From: an uncultured Blautia sp.
GTDB taxonomy: Bacteria > Bacillota > Clostridia > Lachnospirales > Lachnospiraceae
Reading direction: 5' to 3'
DNA: 64,000 nt
Assembly: GCF_934371575.1 (NCBI RefSeq)
Contig: NZ_CAKRNY010000013.1
Location: 16,765 to 80,764, forward strand
Shown piece after piece: positions 42,834-52,579 of this stretch (its first letter is position 1; every line of letters begins with the position of its first letter). Under the pieces are notes generated by a model. That model made no database searches. It was not told the DNA's origin and was given only the letters and a program-made list of their open reading frames with translations. The translations under genes were made by a program, and so were the position numbers.

Positions 42834-45800
42834 TTACAACAATTCCAAAATATCTTCCCTGCTCATACCACTCAGCTGTCCCATATCGCCGCTGATGATC
42901 TGCTCTGCCAGGTCCTGCTTTGCTTCCTGGAGCTTCTGGATCTTTTCTTCGATGGTATTGCGGGCGATGAGCTTGTACACGGTAACCTTCTTCGTCTGAC
43001 CGATGCGGTGGGCGCGGTCAGTGGCCTGGTTCTGGACGGCCTGGTTCCACCAGGGATCATAGTGGATAACCACATCTGCACCTGTCAGGTTCAGTCCAAC
43101 GCCACCTGCCTTCAGGGAAATGAGAAATACAGGAGTGGTATCAGAATTAAACTGCTTCACAAGCTCCTGGCGTTTCTGCTTGGAGGTTTCACCAGTGATG
43201 ATGTAATAAGGGATTCCCTCTTTTTCCAGTGCTGCCTGAAGAAGAGCCAGCATGGAAGTAAACTGGGAAAATAAAAGCATACGGTGTCCGCCATCAATAG
43301 CACTCTGGATCAGCTGCATACAGCTGTCAGCTTTGGCAGATTCACCCCGGTAATTTTCAAAGCAAAGAGAAGGAGAGCAGCAGATCTGTCGCAGCTTTGT
43401 TAATTCAGCCAGAATCCACAATTTGCTCTTATTAAATTCGCCCTCGTCCTGTTGGGCAATTTTTTCCTTCATATGTACAACCTGGGCGTCATACAGCTTC
43501 TGCTGGGTGTCATCAAACTTCACGTAGCGGACTTCTTCCAGTTTTTCCGGAAGATCCTTCAGCACATCCTCTTTCAGACGGCGAAGGATAAATGGGGACA
43601 CCATTTTCTGAAGGCGGGTCATGGCAGACTCATCGTCGTTCTTTACGATCGGAGTTTCAAATTCCTTTTTAAAGGTGTCGTAACCGTAGAGGAATCCCGG
43701 CATTAAATAATCAAAGATACTCCAAAGCTCACTGAGGCGGTTCTCAATTGGTGTACCTGTGAGTGCATAGCGGGTCTGGCTGTGGATCACCTTTACAGAC
43801 TTGGCTGCTGCTGTTGTGTGATTCTTGATATACTGTGCCTCGTCAATAATCTGGTATAAAAATTCTTTTTTCTCATACTGGTCAATATCTCTTTTTAAAA
43901 GGTCGTAAGAGGTGACCAGAACATCGAAATCCGTGTATGTCTGGAGCTTCGCCTGACGCTCGGACTGACTTCCTGCGATCAGGGAAAACTTCAGCTGCGG
44001 GGCAAATCGGGCAAGCTCTTCACCCCAGTTAAAAACAAGGGCAGCAGGGGCCACTACCAGGGATGTGCCGGTTTTGCCTTCAAGCTTCGCTGCGAGAAGA
44101 ACTGCGATTACCTGTAAGGTTTTTCCAAGTCCCATATCATCAGCGAGAATTCCGCCAAATTTCCATGCTTCCAGGGTGCGCAGCCATTTGTAACCGTTCT
44201 TCTGATATTTTCGCATGATCTTGGAAAGACTTTCCGGCTCTTCAAAATCGGCATCGTTAATGGTTTTGAAGCCTTTTACGATTTCACGGAAATGACGGTC
44301 ACGGTTGGCATATATGTTTTCGTTGCTCTCCAGCATCTGATCCAGATATAAGGTGCGGTATGCCGGAATATGCATTTTTCCTTTAACAAATTCCTTCGGG
44401 GTGAGATGAAGGGTTTTCATCAGTTCTGCCAGCATTTCCAGGTTCTGCTCCTGGAGATTGACAAATTCGCCGCTTTTCAGCTTGTAATATTTTTTCTTCA
44501 GCTGATAGCTTTTCAGGATGTCCAGAAGCTCCTGGCTGGAAATATCTTCGGTGGAAATATTCAGATCCAGGAGTCCGCCGGATACGGACACTCCAACGGA
44601 AACCTTTACGGTCTTTAAGGTGTGTCTGCTGCGGAAACGGTTGGTGCAGCGTACTTCGCCAAGTTCCATGAGGGCGGCAGTTCCCGACTCCATGATCTGG
44701 TAAATCAGTTCTTCGTCATGGTTGCAGTGAAGTACGTCAAAGTCGGGATCATAGTAAGGCAGCCATTCCATTGTCTGATCCAGAACACTGTTTTCCAGGG
44801 GAAAATCACGGAACTGCTGGTCCGGGGAGATGTTCTCATGAAGTAAAAGCTTTCCTACAGAGAATTCCCTTTTTCCATAAAAGGCGCTTACTTTGCAGAT
44901 AACGTTATCATTTTCCATGTCCAGATAAAATACAAAGTGTGCTTCAGGAGTGAGGTACTGTCTGAATTTCTCCGGATTTTCCTCCGTAATATCTGCCACT
45001 TCCTGAAGCTGAGGCAGCACATTGTGATAAAAATTGGACAATGTATTACGCCCCATCTGGAAGTGGAATTCTCCATTTCTGGAAAGCTCTGTCAATGGAC
45101 GGACCTTCTCCATAAAGGCCGGTTCGGTTTTGCAGAAGCTGTCATCCTGGATAAAGTATGCAGAGTCCATGCCCTGAAAAAGCTCTGGGATGTACCCTTT
45201 TACTGTGACACCATCAAACTGCTTTTTATCCTTAGAGGCATCCAGAATTCGTATGGAAATCCGTGGATTCCCTGTTTTGCAGTGAAGCTGGGCTTTTTTA
45301 CGGGCTGCATCCGGAGTTTTATCTTCAAAATCTATTTTATCATTGCATATATTGTCATAAAAACTGTCCAGACGCCAGCCAAAAAGATCCAGAGAATTGC
45401 CTACATTAAACTTCTTTGGCAAATAGATGCCGGAATTCTGGATTTTGTCTACGAACTGCTCTTCCTCACGTACGATCCGGTCAATATAGCGGATCCATTT
45501 GCGGCTCTCCTCTGTGAAATCCTGCGTTTTGTGGCTGATCTGGGTGCTGGAGCCATACTGAACGGTCTCACCGTTGCGAACCTGGCGGCAGAAGTCGTCC
45601 AGTTTTTTTACCACGAACATTTTGGAAGTTCCCACTTTAAAAGAAACGGAAAGCTTATTGCCATTCTGAGTCAGCCTTGGAACCAGGGAAACACTTGGAG
45701 AAATCTGGGCCGGTGTTTCTTTCTGGCCATTTTTGAGCTGCCCTCTGCGATAGGAGTTCAGCAGATAGTCTCCGTTCATGTCGGTGGCATCCGAAAAGTT

Positions 45801-46319
45801 GCTGTGGTTTACATAATCACGAATATAGAAGGCAAGTGCAGCTGTATACTGGCATCTGGAATTGTCTGAGTACCAGCCCCAGTATTTTCTGCGGCATTCC
45901 GGGCATTCACATCTTGCATAAGTAACTTCCTCGTGGGAGAAAAGGAGTGTGGCGCCGAAGATATCTCTGCCAGTCTGGAATGTTGCTTCAACCTGACCAA
46001 GGCGCTGACCGTTCATCCTGTCGTAGCCGCAGGAAATATCTGTGACATTCATTTTCTGCTGGCGATAGATGGCTTCCCCGTTTTTTCTGTCTTTGGGGGC
46101 AAGCTTTAAGGATTCAAGAATTTTGTCGCCGTCAAAGTAGCTGTAATTTTCCAGCTGTTGGATATTTCCTTCTAATGAGGAATCGTCGTCTGTGTCACTG
46201 TCATTCTGGGAACCGCCAAGAAGCTGGTACGTTTCGTTACGCTTTTGTTTTTCAAGCTCTTCCTGACGTTTGCGCTCTTCCATTTCTTTCTTTTTCACTT
46301 CTGTCGGAGAATCTTTCAT
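42834..46319 (-). CDS. SNF2/Swi2-family helicase with SWIM-like zinc finger
   Basis: 1161 residues from the ATG at 46319, which has AAAAGGAAG upstream. The longer frame overlaps a distinct small gene. A Lys/Glu-rich head precedes a SWIM-like element (CECPECRR then CQY). SWIM normally is CxC-xn-CxH, and the last His is Tyr here. An SNF2_assoc-like middle region follows. The two RecA-like lobes are in the last 500 residues: Walker A DDMGLGKT, box II DEAQ, LTGTPIENRLSELW, LISLKAGGVGLNLTGA and DRAHRIGQ. It is probably a DNA translocase that remodels nucleoprotein. Target unknown. Confidence 0.88.
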   Translation of the reverse strand: MKDSPTEVKKKEMEERKRQEELEKQKRNETYQLLGGSQNDSDTDDDSSLEGNIQQLENYSYFDGDKILESLKLAPKDRKNGEAIYRQQKMNVTDISCGYDRMNGQRLGQVEATFQTGRDIFGATLLFSHEEVTYARCECPECRRKYWGWYSDNSRCQYTAALAFYIRDYVNHSNFSDATDMNGDYLLNSYRRGQLKNGQKETPAQISPSVSLVPRLTQNGNKLSVSFKVGTSKMFVVKKLDDFCRQVRNGETVQYGSSTQISHKTQDFTEESRKWIRYIDRIVREEEQFVDKIQNSGIYLPKKFNVGNSLDLFGWRLDSFYDNICNDKIDFEDKTPDAARKKAQLHCKTGNPRISIRILDASKDKKQFDGVTVKGYIPELFQGMDSAYFIQDDSFCKTEPAFMEKVRPLTELSRNGEFHFQMGRNTLSNFYHNVLPQLQEVADITEENPEKFRQYLTPEAHFVFYLDMENDNVICKVSAFYGKREFSVGKLLLHENISPDQQFRDFPLENSVLDQTMEWLPYYDPDFDVLHCNHDEELIYQIMESGTAALMELGEVRCTNRFRSRHTLKTVKVSVGVSVSGGLLDLNISTEDISSQELLDILKSYQLKKKYYKLKSGEFVNLQEQNLEMLAELMKTLHLTPKEFVKGKMHIPAYRTLYLDQMLESNENIYANRDRHFREIVKGFKTINDADFEEPESLSKIMRKYQKNGYKWLRTLEAWKFGGILADDMGLGKTLQVIAVLLAAKLEGKTGTSLVVAPAALVFNWGEELARFAPQLKFSLIAGSQSERQAKLQTYTDFDVLVTSYDLLKRDIDQYEKKEFLYQIIDEAQYIKNHTTAAAKSVKVIHSQTRYALTGTPIENRLSELWSIFDYLMPGFLYGYDTFKKEFETPIVKNDDESAMTRLQKMVSPFILRRLKEDVLKDLPEKLEEVRYVKFDDTQQKLYDAQVVHMKEKIAQQDEGEFNKSKLWILAELTKLRQICCSPSLCFENYRGESAKADSCMQLIQSAIDGGHRMLLFSQFTSMLALLQAALEKEGIPYYIITGETSKQKRQELVKQFNSDTTPVFLISLKAGGVGLNLTGADVVIHYDPWWNQAVQNQATDRAHRIGQTKKVTVYKLIARNTIEEKIQKLQEAKQDLAEQIISGDMGQLSGMSREDILELL

Positions 46320-46335
46320 TTGTTTGGCTTCCTTT

Positions 46336-46497
46336 TTATGATTTTTCTTTGTTGTTTTTATCTTTGGGAAACATGCTGTCCAGCAGTTTGGACAGTTCGT
46401 TGGCATGTTTCTTTATGCCAGAGAAGGGATTGATTCTGTTTTTATGTTCATAGCCAAATTGAGCAGCAAATTTTTGCAAAGATCTGGTTCGCTTCAT
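46336..46497 (-). CDS. 53-residue small protein upstream of the SNF2 helicase
   Basis: A reading frame of 53 residues, starting MKRTRSLQKFAAQFGYEHKN and ending in NNKEKS-stop. It is preceded by AGGAG 8 bases before the ATG and lies 16 bases upstream of the helicase start. It is strongly basic with an amphipathic helix (KKHANELSKLLDSMF). A good ribosome site, tight spacing and coding-like composition support it as a real gene. No family recognised. It may be a helicase cofactor. Confidence 0.65.
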   Translation of the reverse strand: MKRTRSLQKFAAQFGYEHKNRINPFSGIKKHANELSKLLDSMFPKDKNNKEKS

Positions 46498-46562
46498 ATA
46501 AAAAACTCCTGCCGGATATTTCTTCCTTATAATATGAAAAGAAATACAGCAAGGTGAAACAT

Positions 46563-47216
46563 TTAACGACGAATGATCATCTTACAGATCGGATTTCCCA
46601 TAGAGGAAAATTTTTCTTCATATTCGGTCATTACATTTCCAATCATCATTTCTTCGTTATGGTGGAGGTCAAAGGTGTGTGCCTCCAGCTTCCATCCGGC
46701 TTCAGGGACTTCTTCCAGGGAAAAGTCGAACAGGCCGCGGTTGTCAGTTTTGAACTCGATGGTTCCGTCTTCTTTCAGAATCTTGTCGTAGCGGGCAAGA
46801 AATTCCCGGGAGGTAAGGCGGCGGGAAGCGTGGCGGGCCTTAGGCCAGGGATCAGAGAAATTCAGATAGATCCTGGAAACCTCGCCTTTTTCAAAAACTT
46901 CGGGAAGAAGTCTTGCGTCCATGCGCATGAATTTTAAATTAGAAAGCTCCTGTCCTTCTTCTGCAAGGGCTTCTTTCTTCTGGATGGCACGAAGGAGTAC
47001 GCTGTCATACATTTCGATTCCGATATAGTTGATCTCCGGATGGAGTTTCGCCATATCCATAAGAAAGCGGCCTTTTCCCATGCCAACCTCCAGATGGACA
47101 GGCTGATTCTGTGGGAAAACCTTGTCCCAGTTTCCCTTATTCTCCTGGGGATTCTGGATCACGTAGATACTTTCTTCAATTGCGTCTTTGGCGCCTGGTA
47201 TATTTCTAAGTCGCAT
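46563..47216 (-). CDS. trmB: tRNA (guanine-N7-)-methyltransferase
   Basis: 217 residues. It methylates G46 of tRNAs with SAM. The SAM loop is LEVGMGKGRF (about residue 42). The catalytic region NFSDPWPKARHASRRL is a hallmark of TrmB. The C-terminal half matches the family (FKTDNRGLFDFSLEE). AGGAGG precedes the ATG. Confidence 0.95.
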   Translation of the reverse strand: MRLRNIPGAKDAIEESIYVIQNPQENKGNWDKVFPQNQPVHLEVGMGKGRFLMDMAKLHPEINYIGIEMYDSVLLRAIQKKEALAEEGQELSNLKFMRMDARLLPEVFEKGEVSRIYLNFSDPWPKARHASRRLTSREFLARYDKILKEDGTIEFKTDNRGLFDFSLEEVPEAGWKLEAHTFDLHHNEEMMIGNVMTEYEEKFSSMGNPICKMIIRR

Positions 47217-47612
47217 GGGTTCCTCCTGTAATTAAATTTATAGCTGGCTGAAACTGATTTCGGCTCTTAATAAAACTACTATACATGATTTCATGGTTTT
47301 CCGCAATAATATTGATATCGTGATTTTCTCTGCTACCTGACCAATTTTGACTGAATATGAATCCTGTTGGCAAGAGGAGTAAGCGGAAACAATGTGAGAA
47401 AACTCTGTATAAATATGCATTTTCTTCCTATTATAATTAATACGTGTACCTATTATAAAATTTCGATATGACAGAATTTGATAAGCTTGTTAATTTTTAG
47501 TCAAATCATCTGGAATTGTATTGAATTTTTGTGAAAATTTTAGGCAATGTTTGACTGGTATTTTCATTAAAATGGGTGTAAGATACTTAAAACTTGAAAA
47601 AGGAGGGGAAAA
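47217..47612. other. AT-rich intergenic region before the V-ATPase operon
   Basis: About 396 bases without a credible gene. It must hold the divergent trmB and V-ATPase promoters. A TTGACT at about 47550 is present, but I find no well-spaced -10, so no promoter is called. Confidence 0.4.
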
Positions 47613-47933
47613 ATGGAACAGATAATCGGTAAGTTATCCGAGATAGAGACCACTGCAGAGACCATTATGAAGGATGCCCTGCAGAAGAAGAAAGCTCTTT
47701 CAGCTGAGATGGAAAGGCAGTCCAAGGAATTCGACACCCAGCTGGAGAAACAGACGGAAGAGCAGATTAAGGAAATTCGCCGTAATCTTGAAGGTGAGAA
47801 GGATAAGCGCCTGTCATCCCTTCGAGAAGACACTCAGGCTTCCTTAAGTCAGCTGGACGCTTACTATGCGAAGAATCACGAACGCCTTTCCAGAGAAATT
47901 TTTGAAAAGATCATTCAGGAGGAAGTGATGTAA
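47613..47933 (+). CDS. V-type ATPase subunit H (peripheral stalk)
   Basis: 106 residues that are almost wholly an Ala/Glu/Lys heptad coiled coil (KALSAEMERQSKEFDTQLEK). This is the small stalk subunit (AhaH/NtpF type) that pairs with subunit E to form the peripheral stalk. It is the first gene of the nine-gene operon, with AAGGAGGGG upstream. Its stop overlaps the next ATG by one base (TAATG). Confidence 0.8.
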   Translation: MEQIIGKLSEIETTAETIMKDALQKKKALSAEMERQSKEFDTQLEKQTEEQIKEIRRNLEGEKDKRLSSLREDTQASLSQLDAYYAKNHERLSREIFEKIIQEEVM

Positions 47934-48976
47934 TGGGAAGCGTTCTTTCCTACAGCGGAATTTCCACGAAAATACGCGCTATGAGCAGTCATCTGGTGAC
48001 AGATGAACAGCTTCAGGAAATCGTCCGTTTTTCGGACGTTCCACAGGTAGTTTCCTATTTGAAAAAAACGCCGGAATATGCCAGCAAATGGTCGGACCTT
48101 GATGAGAATAACCTTCACCGAGGCGAGATCGAGAAGCTTCTGAAGAAATCTATTTTCGGAAATTTCTCCCGTATTTATAATTTTGCAAACAAAGAACAGC
48201 GCAAATTCCTGGCACTTTATTCCAAGCGCTACGAAATCCGTGTTCTGAAAGAGATTTTAACGAATCTTTTCGATCACAGAAGCACAAATCCTGTGGATAT
48301 GAGTCCTTACCGCGACTTTTTCCTGCACCATTCCAAGCTGGATATTGACAGAGTGGCAGGTGCCGGAAATATGGATGAGTTCATGACAGCCCTGAAGGGC
48401 AATGAATTCTACGCTCCTCTTCAGAGTGTATATGAGAACGGCAATGGGCTTTTATTTGATTATGGAATGGCTCTTGATCTTTACTATTTTAATCAGATCT
48501 GGAGTGTCCGCAAAAAGTTATTCAAGGGAAATGACTTAGATGAAATCACCAAGGCTTACGGTGAGAAGTTTGACATGGTAAACCTACAGTTTATTGTGCG
48601 TTCCAAACGTTATTACAAAATGGAGCCTGCAGCCATCTATGCCCAGCTGATTCCCGTGAATTATAAACTGAAGAAAGAAGAAATCACAGCCATGGTGGAA
48701 GCTACCAGTAAAGAAGAAGGTGAGCAGATCTTTTCCCGTACCTGGTACGGCAGGAAATATCAGCAGCTGAACCTGATTTCCATGGAGGAGCTTTATAATA
48801 ATCTGCTCCGTACCGTGCTGGAGAAGGAGGCTCGCAAGGATCCTTATTCCGTAGCTGTTTTGTATTCTTATCTTTATCACAAGGAACATGAGGTAAATCG
48901 TCTGACCATCGCACTGGAGTGTGTTCGTTACCAGGTGGATCCGGACGAGGCAATGCGTTATGTTCACAACAATTAG
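47933..48976 (+). CDS. V-type ATPase subunit C (NtpC/d type)
   Basis: 347 residues, mainly helical, with two related halves as in the central-stalk connector that links the rotor ring to the D-F shaft (A/V-ATPase C, eukaryotic d). Recognisable parts are the YSGISTKIRAMSSHLVTDEQ start and YLYHKEHEVNRL near the end. Overlaps subunit H by one base. Confidence 0.88.
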   Translation: MGSVLSYSGISTKIRAMSSHLVTDEQLQEIVRFSDVPQVVSYLKKTPEYASKWSDLDENNLHRGEIEKLLKKSIFGNFSRIYNFANKEQRKFLALYSKRYEIRVLKEILTNLFDHRSTNPVDMSPYRDFFLHHSKLDIDRVAGAGNMDEFMTALKGNEFYAPLQSVYENGNGLLFDYGMALDLYYFNQIWSVRKKLFKGNDLDEITKAYGEKFDMVNLQFIVRSKRYYKMEPAAIYAQLIPVNYKLKKEEITAMVEATSKEEGEQIFSRTWYGRKYQQLNLISMEELYNNLLRTVLEKEARKDPYSVAVLYSYLYHKEHEVNRLTIALECVRYQVDPDEAMRYVHNN

Positions 48977-48994
48977 TAACCCGGAGGTAGCAAT

Positions 48995-50965
48995 GTGATT
49001 GAGAAAATGAAATTTGTCAGCATTACCGGGCCAAGAGAGGATATCGACCGAGTTGTAAATAATTATCTCAGCCGGTATGAGATTCATCTGGAGAATGCTC
49101 TTACTGAGCTCACAGATGTGAAGAATCTTTCTCCTTACCTTGAGATCAATCCTTATAAAGAGGCTTTAAGCACAATCGGAAGCTTCTATGAAGAGGTTGA
49201 GAACCCGGAGCAGGCTTCTGCGAAGAAGCTTCCAATCGAAAAAGCTCTCTCTTTCGTACAGCAGATCAAAGCTGAGGCAGATGTTCTTAATAAGACACGC
49301 CAGGAACTGGAAGAGAAACGTGATTCTCTGTCAGAATCACTTCGAATTATTTATCCGTTCCGAAATGTAAACTTTGATGTGCAGTCAATCCTGAAAATGC
49401 GTTATATCCATTATCGTTTTGGACGGATCGAGAAAGATTATTTCGAAAAATTTAAAACCTACATTTATGACAATCTGGACACGATTTTCATTAAATGTGA
49501 TGAGGATGACCGTTATATCTGGGGAATTTATTTTGTCCCTGTTCATGAAGCACAGCGGATCCATGCCGTATATTCTGCTATGCACTTTGAAAAGATTTTT
49601 GTACCGGATCAGTATGACGGAACTGCCAAAGCTGCTTTTGCAGCACTTGAGACACAGTACAAGAATACGATTGCTGACCTGGACGCAAATAAAGCGGCAA
49701 GAAAAGCTTTCTTTAAGAAATATGCATCTGATATTGTTTCCACAAAGCTGACACTTTCCCAGTTTTCACGGAATTTTGATATCCGTAAGCTGGCAGCCTG
49801 CACACATGGAGATAATAAAGAAGAGGCAGCAGCTGATTATAAGCCGAAGGAACCGTTCTACATCCTTTGCGGATGGATGACAGAGAAGGATGCCAAGAAT
49901 TTCCAGAATGATATTTCAGGAGATTCCCGTATTTTCTGTCTGATTGATGAGAATGAGCAGGAGGATGCCCACAAGACACCGCCTACCAAGCTGAAGAATC
50001 CAAAGCTTTTCAAGCCATTCGAAATGTACACCAAAATGTATGGCCTTCCGGCTTACGGAGAAATGGATCCAACCTGGTTTATCGCCCTTACTTATTCCTT
50101 TATTTTCGGCGCAATGTTCGGAGATGCCGGCCAGGGACTGGTTTTACTGATTGGAGGATTCCTTCTTTATAAATTCAAGCATATTGATCTTGCGGGAATC
50201 ATCAGCTGCGCAGGTATCTTTTCCACATTCTTTGGCTTTATGTTCGGCAGCGTCTTCGGATTTGAGGATATTATAGAGCCTGTGTGGCTGCGGCCTATGG
50301 ATGCTATGATGGATGTGCCTTTTATCGGAAAACTGAATACCGTATTTATTATCGCTATTGGCTTTGGTATGGGAATCATTCTTCTGTGTATGATTTTTAA
50401 TATTATGAATTCCCTGAAAGCAAAGGATACGGAAAAGACATGGTTTGATACAAACTCAGTTGCCGGTCTTGTATTTTATGGATCCGCAGTTATTGTAATT
50501 GCATTGTTCATGACAGGGCATAAGCTTCCTGGCGGCATCGTTCTTTGCATTATGTTTATCCTTCCGCTGCTTGTAATGTTCTTAAAAGAGCCTCTTACAA
50601 ACCTTGTGGAAAAGAAGCCGGCAGCTTTTGACGGCGGTGTGGGAATGTTTATTGTCCAGGGATTCTTCGAAATGTTCGAGGTTCTTCTGAGCTACTTCTC
50701 CAACACACTTTCCTTTGTGCGTATCGGAGCTTATGCAGTCAGCCATGCAGCTATGATGCAGGTTGTACTGATGCTGGCAGGTGCAGAGAATGGAAACCCG
50801 AACTGGGTAGCAATCGTTCTTGGAAATATTTTCGTATGTGCTCTTGAGGGACTGATCGTTGGTATCCAGGTACTGAGACTTGAGTATTACGAGATGTTCA
50901 GCCGTTTCTATAAAGGAAGCGGAAGAAAATTCGAGCCGTTCCGTTCTGACGCGGAGGCAAAATAA
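48995..50965 (+). CDS. V-type ATPase subunit I (membrane a-type stator)
   Basis: 656 residues, GTG start (GGAGG-tagcaat-GTG). An ATG at 49007 is a weaker alternative. The N-terminal ~340 residues are cytoplasmic and coiled. The remainder has about seven to eight membrane helices. The essential Arg lies in SFVRIGAYAVSHAAM near residue 577, facing the ring glutamate. It provides the two ion half-channels. Confidence 0.93.
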   Translation: MIEKMKFVSITGPREDIDRVVNNYLSRYEIHLENALTELTDVKNLSPYLEINPYKEALSTIGSFYEEVENPEQASAKKLPIEKALSFVQQIKAEADVLNKTRQELEEKRDSLSESLRIIYPFRNVNFDVQSILKMRYIHYRFGRIEKDYFEKFKTYIYDNLDTIFIKCDEDDRYIWGIYFVPVHEAQRIHAVYSAMHFEKIFVPDQYDGTAKAAFAALETQYKNTIADLDANKAARKAFFKKYASDIVSTKLTLSQFSRNFDIRKLAACTHGDNKEEAAADYKPKEPFYILCGWMTEKDAKNFQNDISGDSRIFCLIDENEQEDAHKTPPTKLKNPKLFKPFEMYTKMYGLPAYGEMDPTWFIALTYSFIFGAMFGDAGQGLVLLIGGFLLYKFKHIDLAGIISCAGIFSTFFGFMFGSVFGFEDIIEPVWLRPMDAMMDVPFIGKLNTVFIIAIGFGMGIILLCMIFNIMNSLKAKDTEKTWFDTNSVAGLVFYGSAVIVIALFMTGHKLPGGIVLCIMFILPLLVMFLKEPLTNLVEKKPAAFDGGVGMFIVQGFFEMFEVLLSYFSNTLSFVRIGAYAVSHAAMMQVVLMLAGAENGNPNWVAIVLGNIFVCALEGLIVGIQVLRLEYYEMFSRFYKGSGRKFEPFRSDAEAK

Positions 50966-50997
50966 ACTGCCGCTGGTAGTGAAATATTTATGATACC

Positions 50998-51186
50998 AGT
51001 GTCAAAAGGTCAAAAAGCTGTTCGTGCTTGCACGATAAGGCTTTTGAACTTGGGACACGCCAAATATGAGAAAGTAGCGATTTACGCAGTAAATCAGCGG
51101 ATTTCGAATATTTGGAGGATTGTGGGAGCAGCGTAGCTGCGTAGCAATCCGGGTATCAAATGAGTGGCAAAAGACCTTTTGACACT
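50998..51186. repeat. structured inverted-repeat block inside the ATPase operon
   Basis: A perfect 14-bp inverted repeat (AGTGTCAAAAGGTC at 50998-51011, complement at 51173-51186) encloses 161 bases with nested stems: TCGTGC/GCACGA, GATTTAC/GTAAATC, GCAG/CTGC and GATTG/CAATC. It lies between the I and K genes, with no coding frame. It may be an inserted MITE-like repeat or an RNA-processing element setting proteolipid expression. Confidence 0.7.
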
Positions 51187-51231
51187 CATATCATATTTAT
51201 CAAATGTTAAAACACGAGGAGGTCAATTATC

Positions 51232-51663
51232 ATGACAGTTATGACACAGATTATTTTAGCAGTAGCGCTTGTATTAAGCATTATCGTTCCATTTGGTTAT
51301 TATTTCATCGGCGAGAAGAGCCGTGGACGTTACAAAACAACAATCGCAACAAACGCATTTTTCTTCTTTGGTACCATGTTAGTAGCAGCAATGGTTATGT
51401 TTGCAGGAAGCTCTTCTGTACAGGCTGCAACAGGCGCTGATGCAGGTATTGCAACAGGTCTTGGATATATTGCAGCAGCTCTTGTTACAGGTCTTTCCTG
51501 TATCGGTGGTGGTATTGCCGTAGCCAGTGCGGCAAGTGCAGCTCTTGGTGCAATCAGCGAGGATCAGAGCATTCTTGGTAAATCTCTTATCTTCGTAGGT
51601 CTTGCCGAAGGTGTTGCTCTTTACGGTCTGATCATTTCCTTCATGATCATCGGTAAATTATAA
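51232..51663 (+). CDS. V-type ATPase subunit K (proteolipid rotor ring)
   Basis: 143 residues, about four helices. The last hairpin holds the c-ring signature GGGIAVASAASAALGA and the ion-binding Glu in GLAEGVALYG (about residue 125). The first hairpin (residues 5-62) has no equivalent carboxylate, so one ion site per four helices is expected. AGGAGG precedes the ATG. Ion specificity (Na+ or H+) is not evident from motifs alone. Confidence 0.9.
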   Translation: MTVMTQIILAVALVLSIIVPFGYYFIGEKSRGRYKTTIATNAFFFFGTMLVAAMVMFAGSSSVQAATGADAGIATGLGYIAAALVTGLSCIGGGIAVASAASAALGAISEDQSILGKSLIFVGLAEGVALYGLIISFMIIGKL

Positions 51664-51665
51664 TT

Positions 51666-51974
51666 ATGAAAATGTTTTTGATCAGTGACAACATCGATAC
51701 CTGCACAGGGATGAGACTGGCAGGTGTGGAAGGCGTGGTAGTCCATGAGCGTGACGAACTGAAGGACGCTCTGGAAAAAGCAATCGCCAACAAGGAAATC
51801 GGGATTCTCCTCCTGACCGAGAAATTCGGCAGGGAGTTTCCCCAGATCGTGGACGATGTAAAGCTGAACCATAAAACGCCTTTGATCATCGAAATCCCTG
51901 ACAGGCATGGTACAGGCCGCAAACCTGATTTTATTACCGGATATGTTAACGAAGCCATTGGCTTAAAGTTATAG
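51666..51974 (+). CDS. V-type ATPase subunit F
   Basis: 102 residues of alternating strand and helix, a small Rossmann-like fold that binds subunit D in the central shaft. The start is two bases after the K stop, so coupling is likely. Features such as GILLLTEKFGRE and PLIIEIPD match the family. Confidence 0.88.
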   Translation: MKMFLISDNIDTCTGMRLAGVEGVVVHERDELKDALEKAIANKEIGILLLTEKFGREFPQIVDDVKLNHKTPLIIEIPDRHGTGRKPDFITGYVNEAIGLKL

Positions 51975-51991
51975 GCAGGAGAAGACCAAGC

Positions 51992-52579
51992 ATGACAATT
52001 GAAGAAAAACTGCAGCATTTCTATGACACTTCCGTTGCGGAAGCCCAGACAGAGGCTGAGAATACACTGGAAGCACATAAGAAGAGTCTGGAAGAAATGC
52101 TTGAAAAGCATAAAGAATCAAGAAAAATGGATGCCGAGGCACAGATCAAGGCAGAGACAGAAAATGCTACCCGCGAGGTAAACAAGGCACTTTCTGCTGA
52201 GCAGCTGACTTTAAGACGTGACTGGACAGCCAAACAGAATGAGCTTAGAAATGAGCTTTTTGTAGAGGTTAAGAATCATCTGGAGGACTTTATGGAGAGC
52301 CCTGAATATCAGGATTATCTTTGTACAAGAATCCAGAAGGCAAGAGAATTTGCGGGAAATGATGAAATCTTCATCTATCTTTCCCCGGAAGATACAGCAT
52401 TACAGCGTTCTATTGTAGCAAAGACAGGATTTACAGTTGAGATTTCAGGTGAGCCGTTTATGGGCGGCATCAAAGCAACAATCCCGGCGAAAAATATCCT
52501 GATCGATAATTCTTTCATGAGCGCTTATGAGAAGCTGAAAAAAGAATTCAAATTTGACGGAGGGCTGAGCCATGAATAA
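51992..52579 (+). CDS. V-type ATPase subunit E (peripheral stalk)
   Basis: 195 residues. Long N-terminal coiled coil (about 1-95) and a C-terminal globular domain contacting the A/B head. It pairs with subunit H. Its last codons overlap the subunit A start by 8 bases. Confidence 0.88.
   Translation: MTIEEKLQHFYDTSVAEAQTEAENTLEAHKKSLEEMLEKHKESRKMDAEAQIKAETENATREVNKALSAEQLTLRRDWTAKQNELRNELFVEVKNHLEDFMESPEYQDYLCTRIQKAREFAGNDEIFIYLSPEDTALQRSIVAKTGFTVEISGEPFMGGIKATIPAKNILIDNSFMSAYEKLKKEFKFDGGLSHE

Noticed and set aside
44937..45869. 310-residue frame opposite the SNF2 helicase
   Set aside because: No start signal and shadow-like composition; the helicase is certain.
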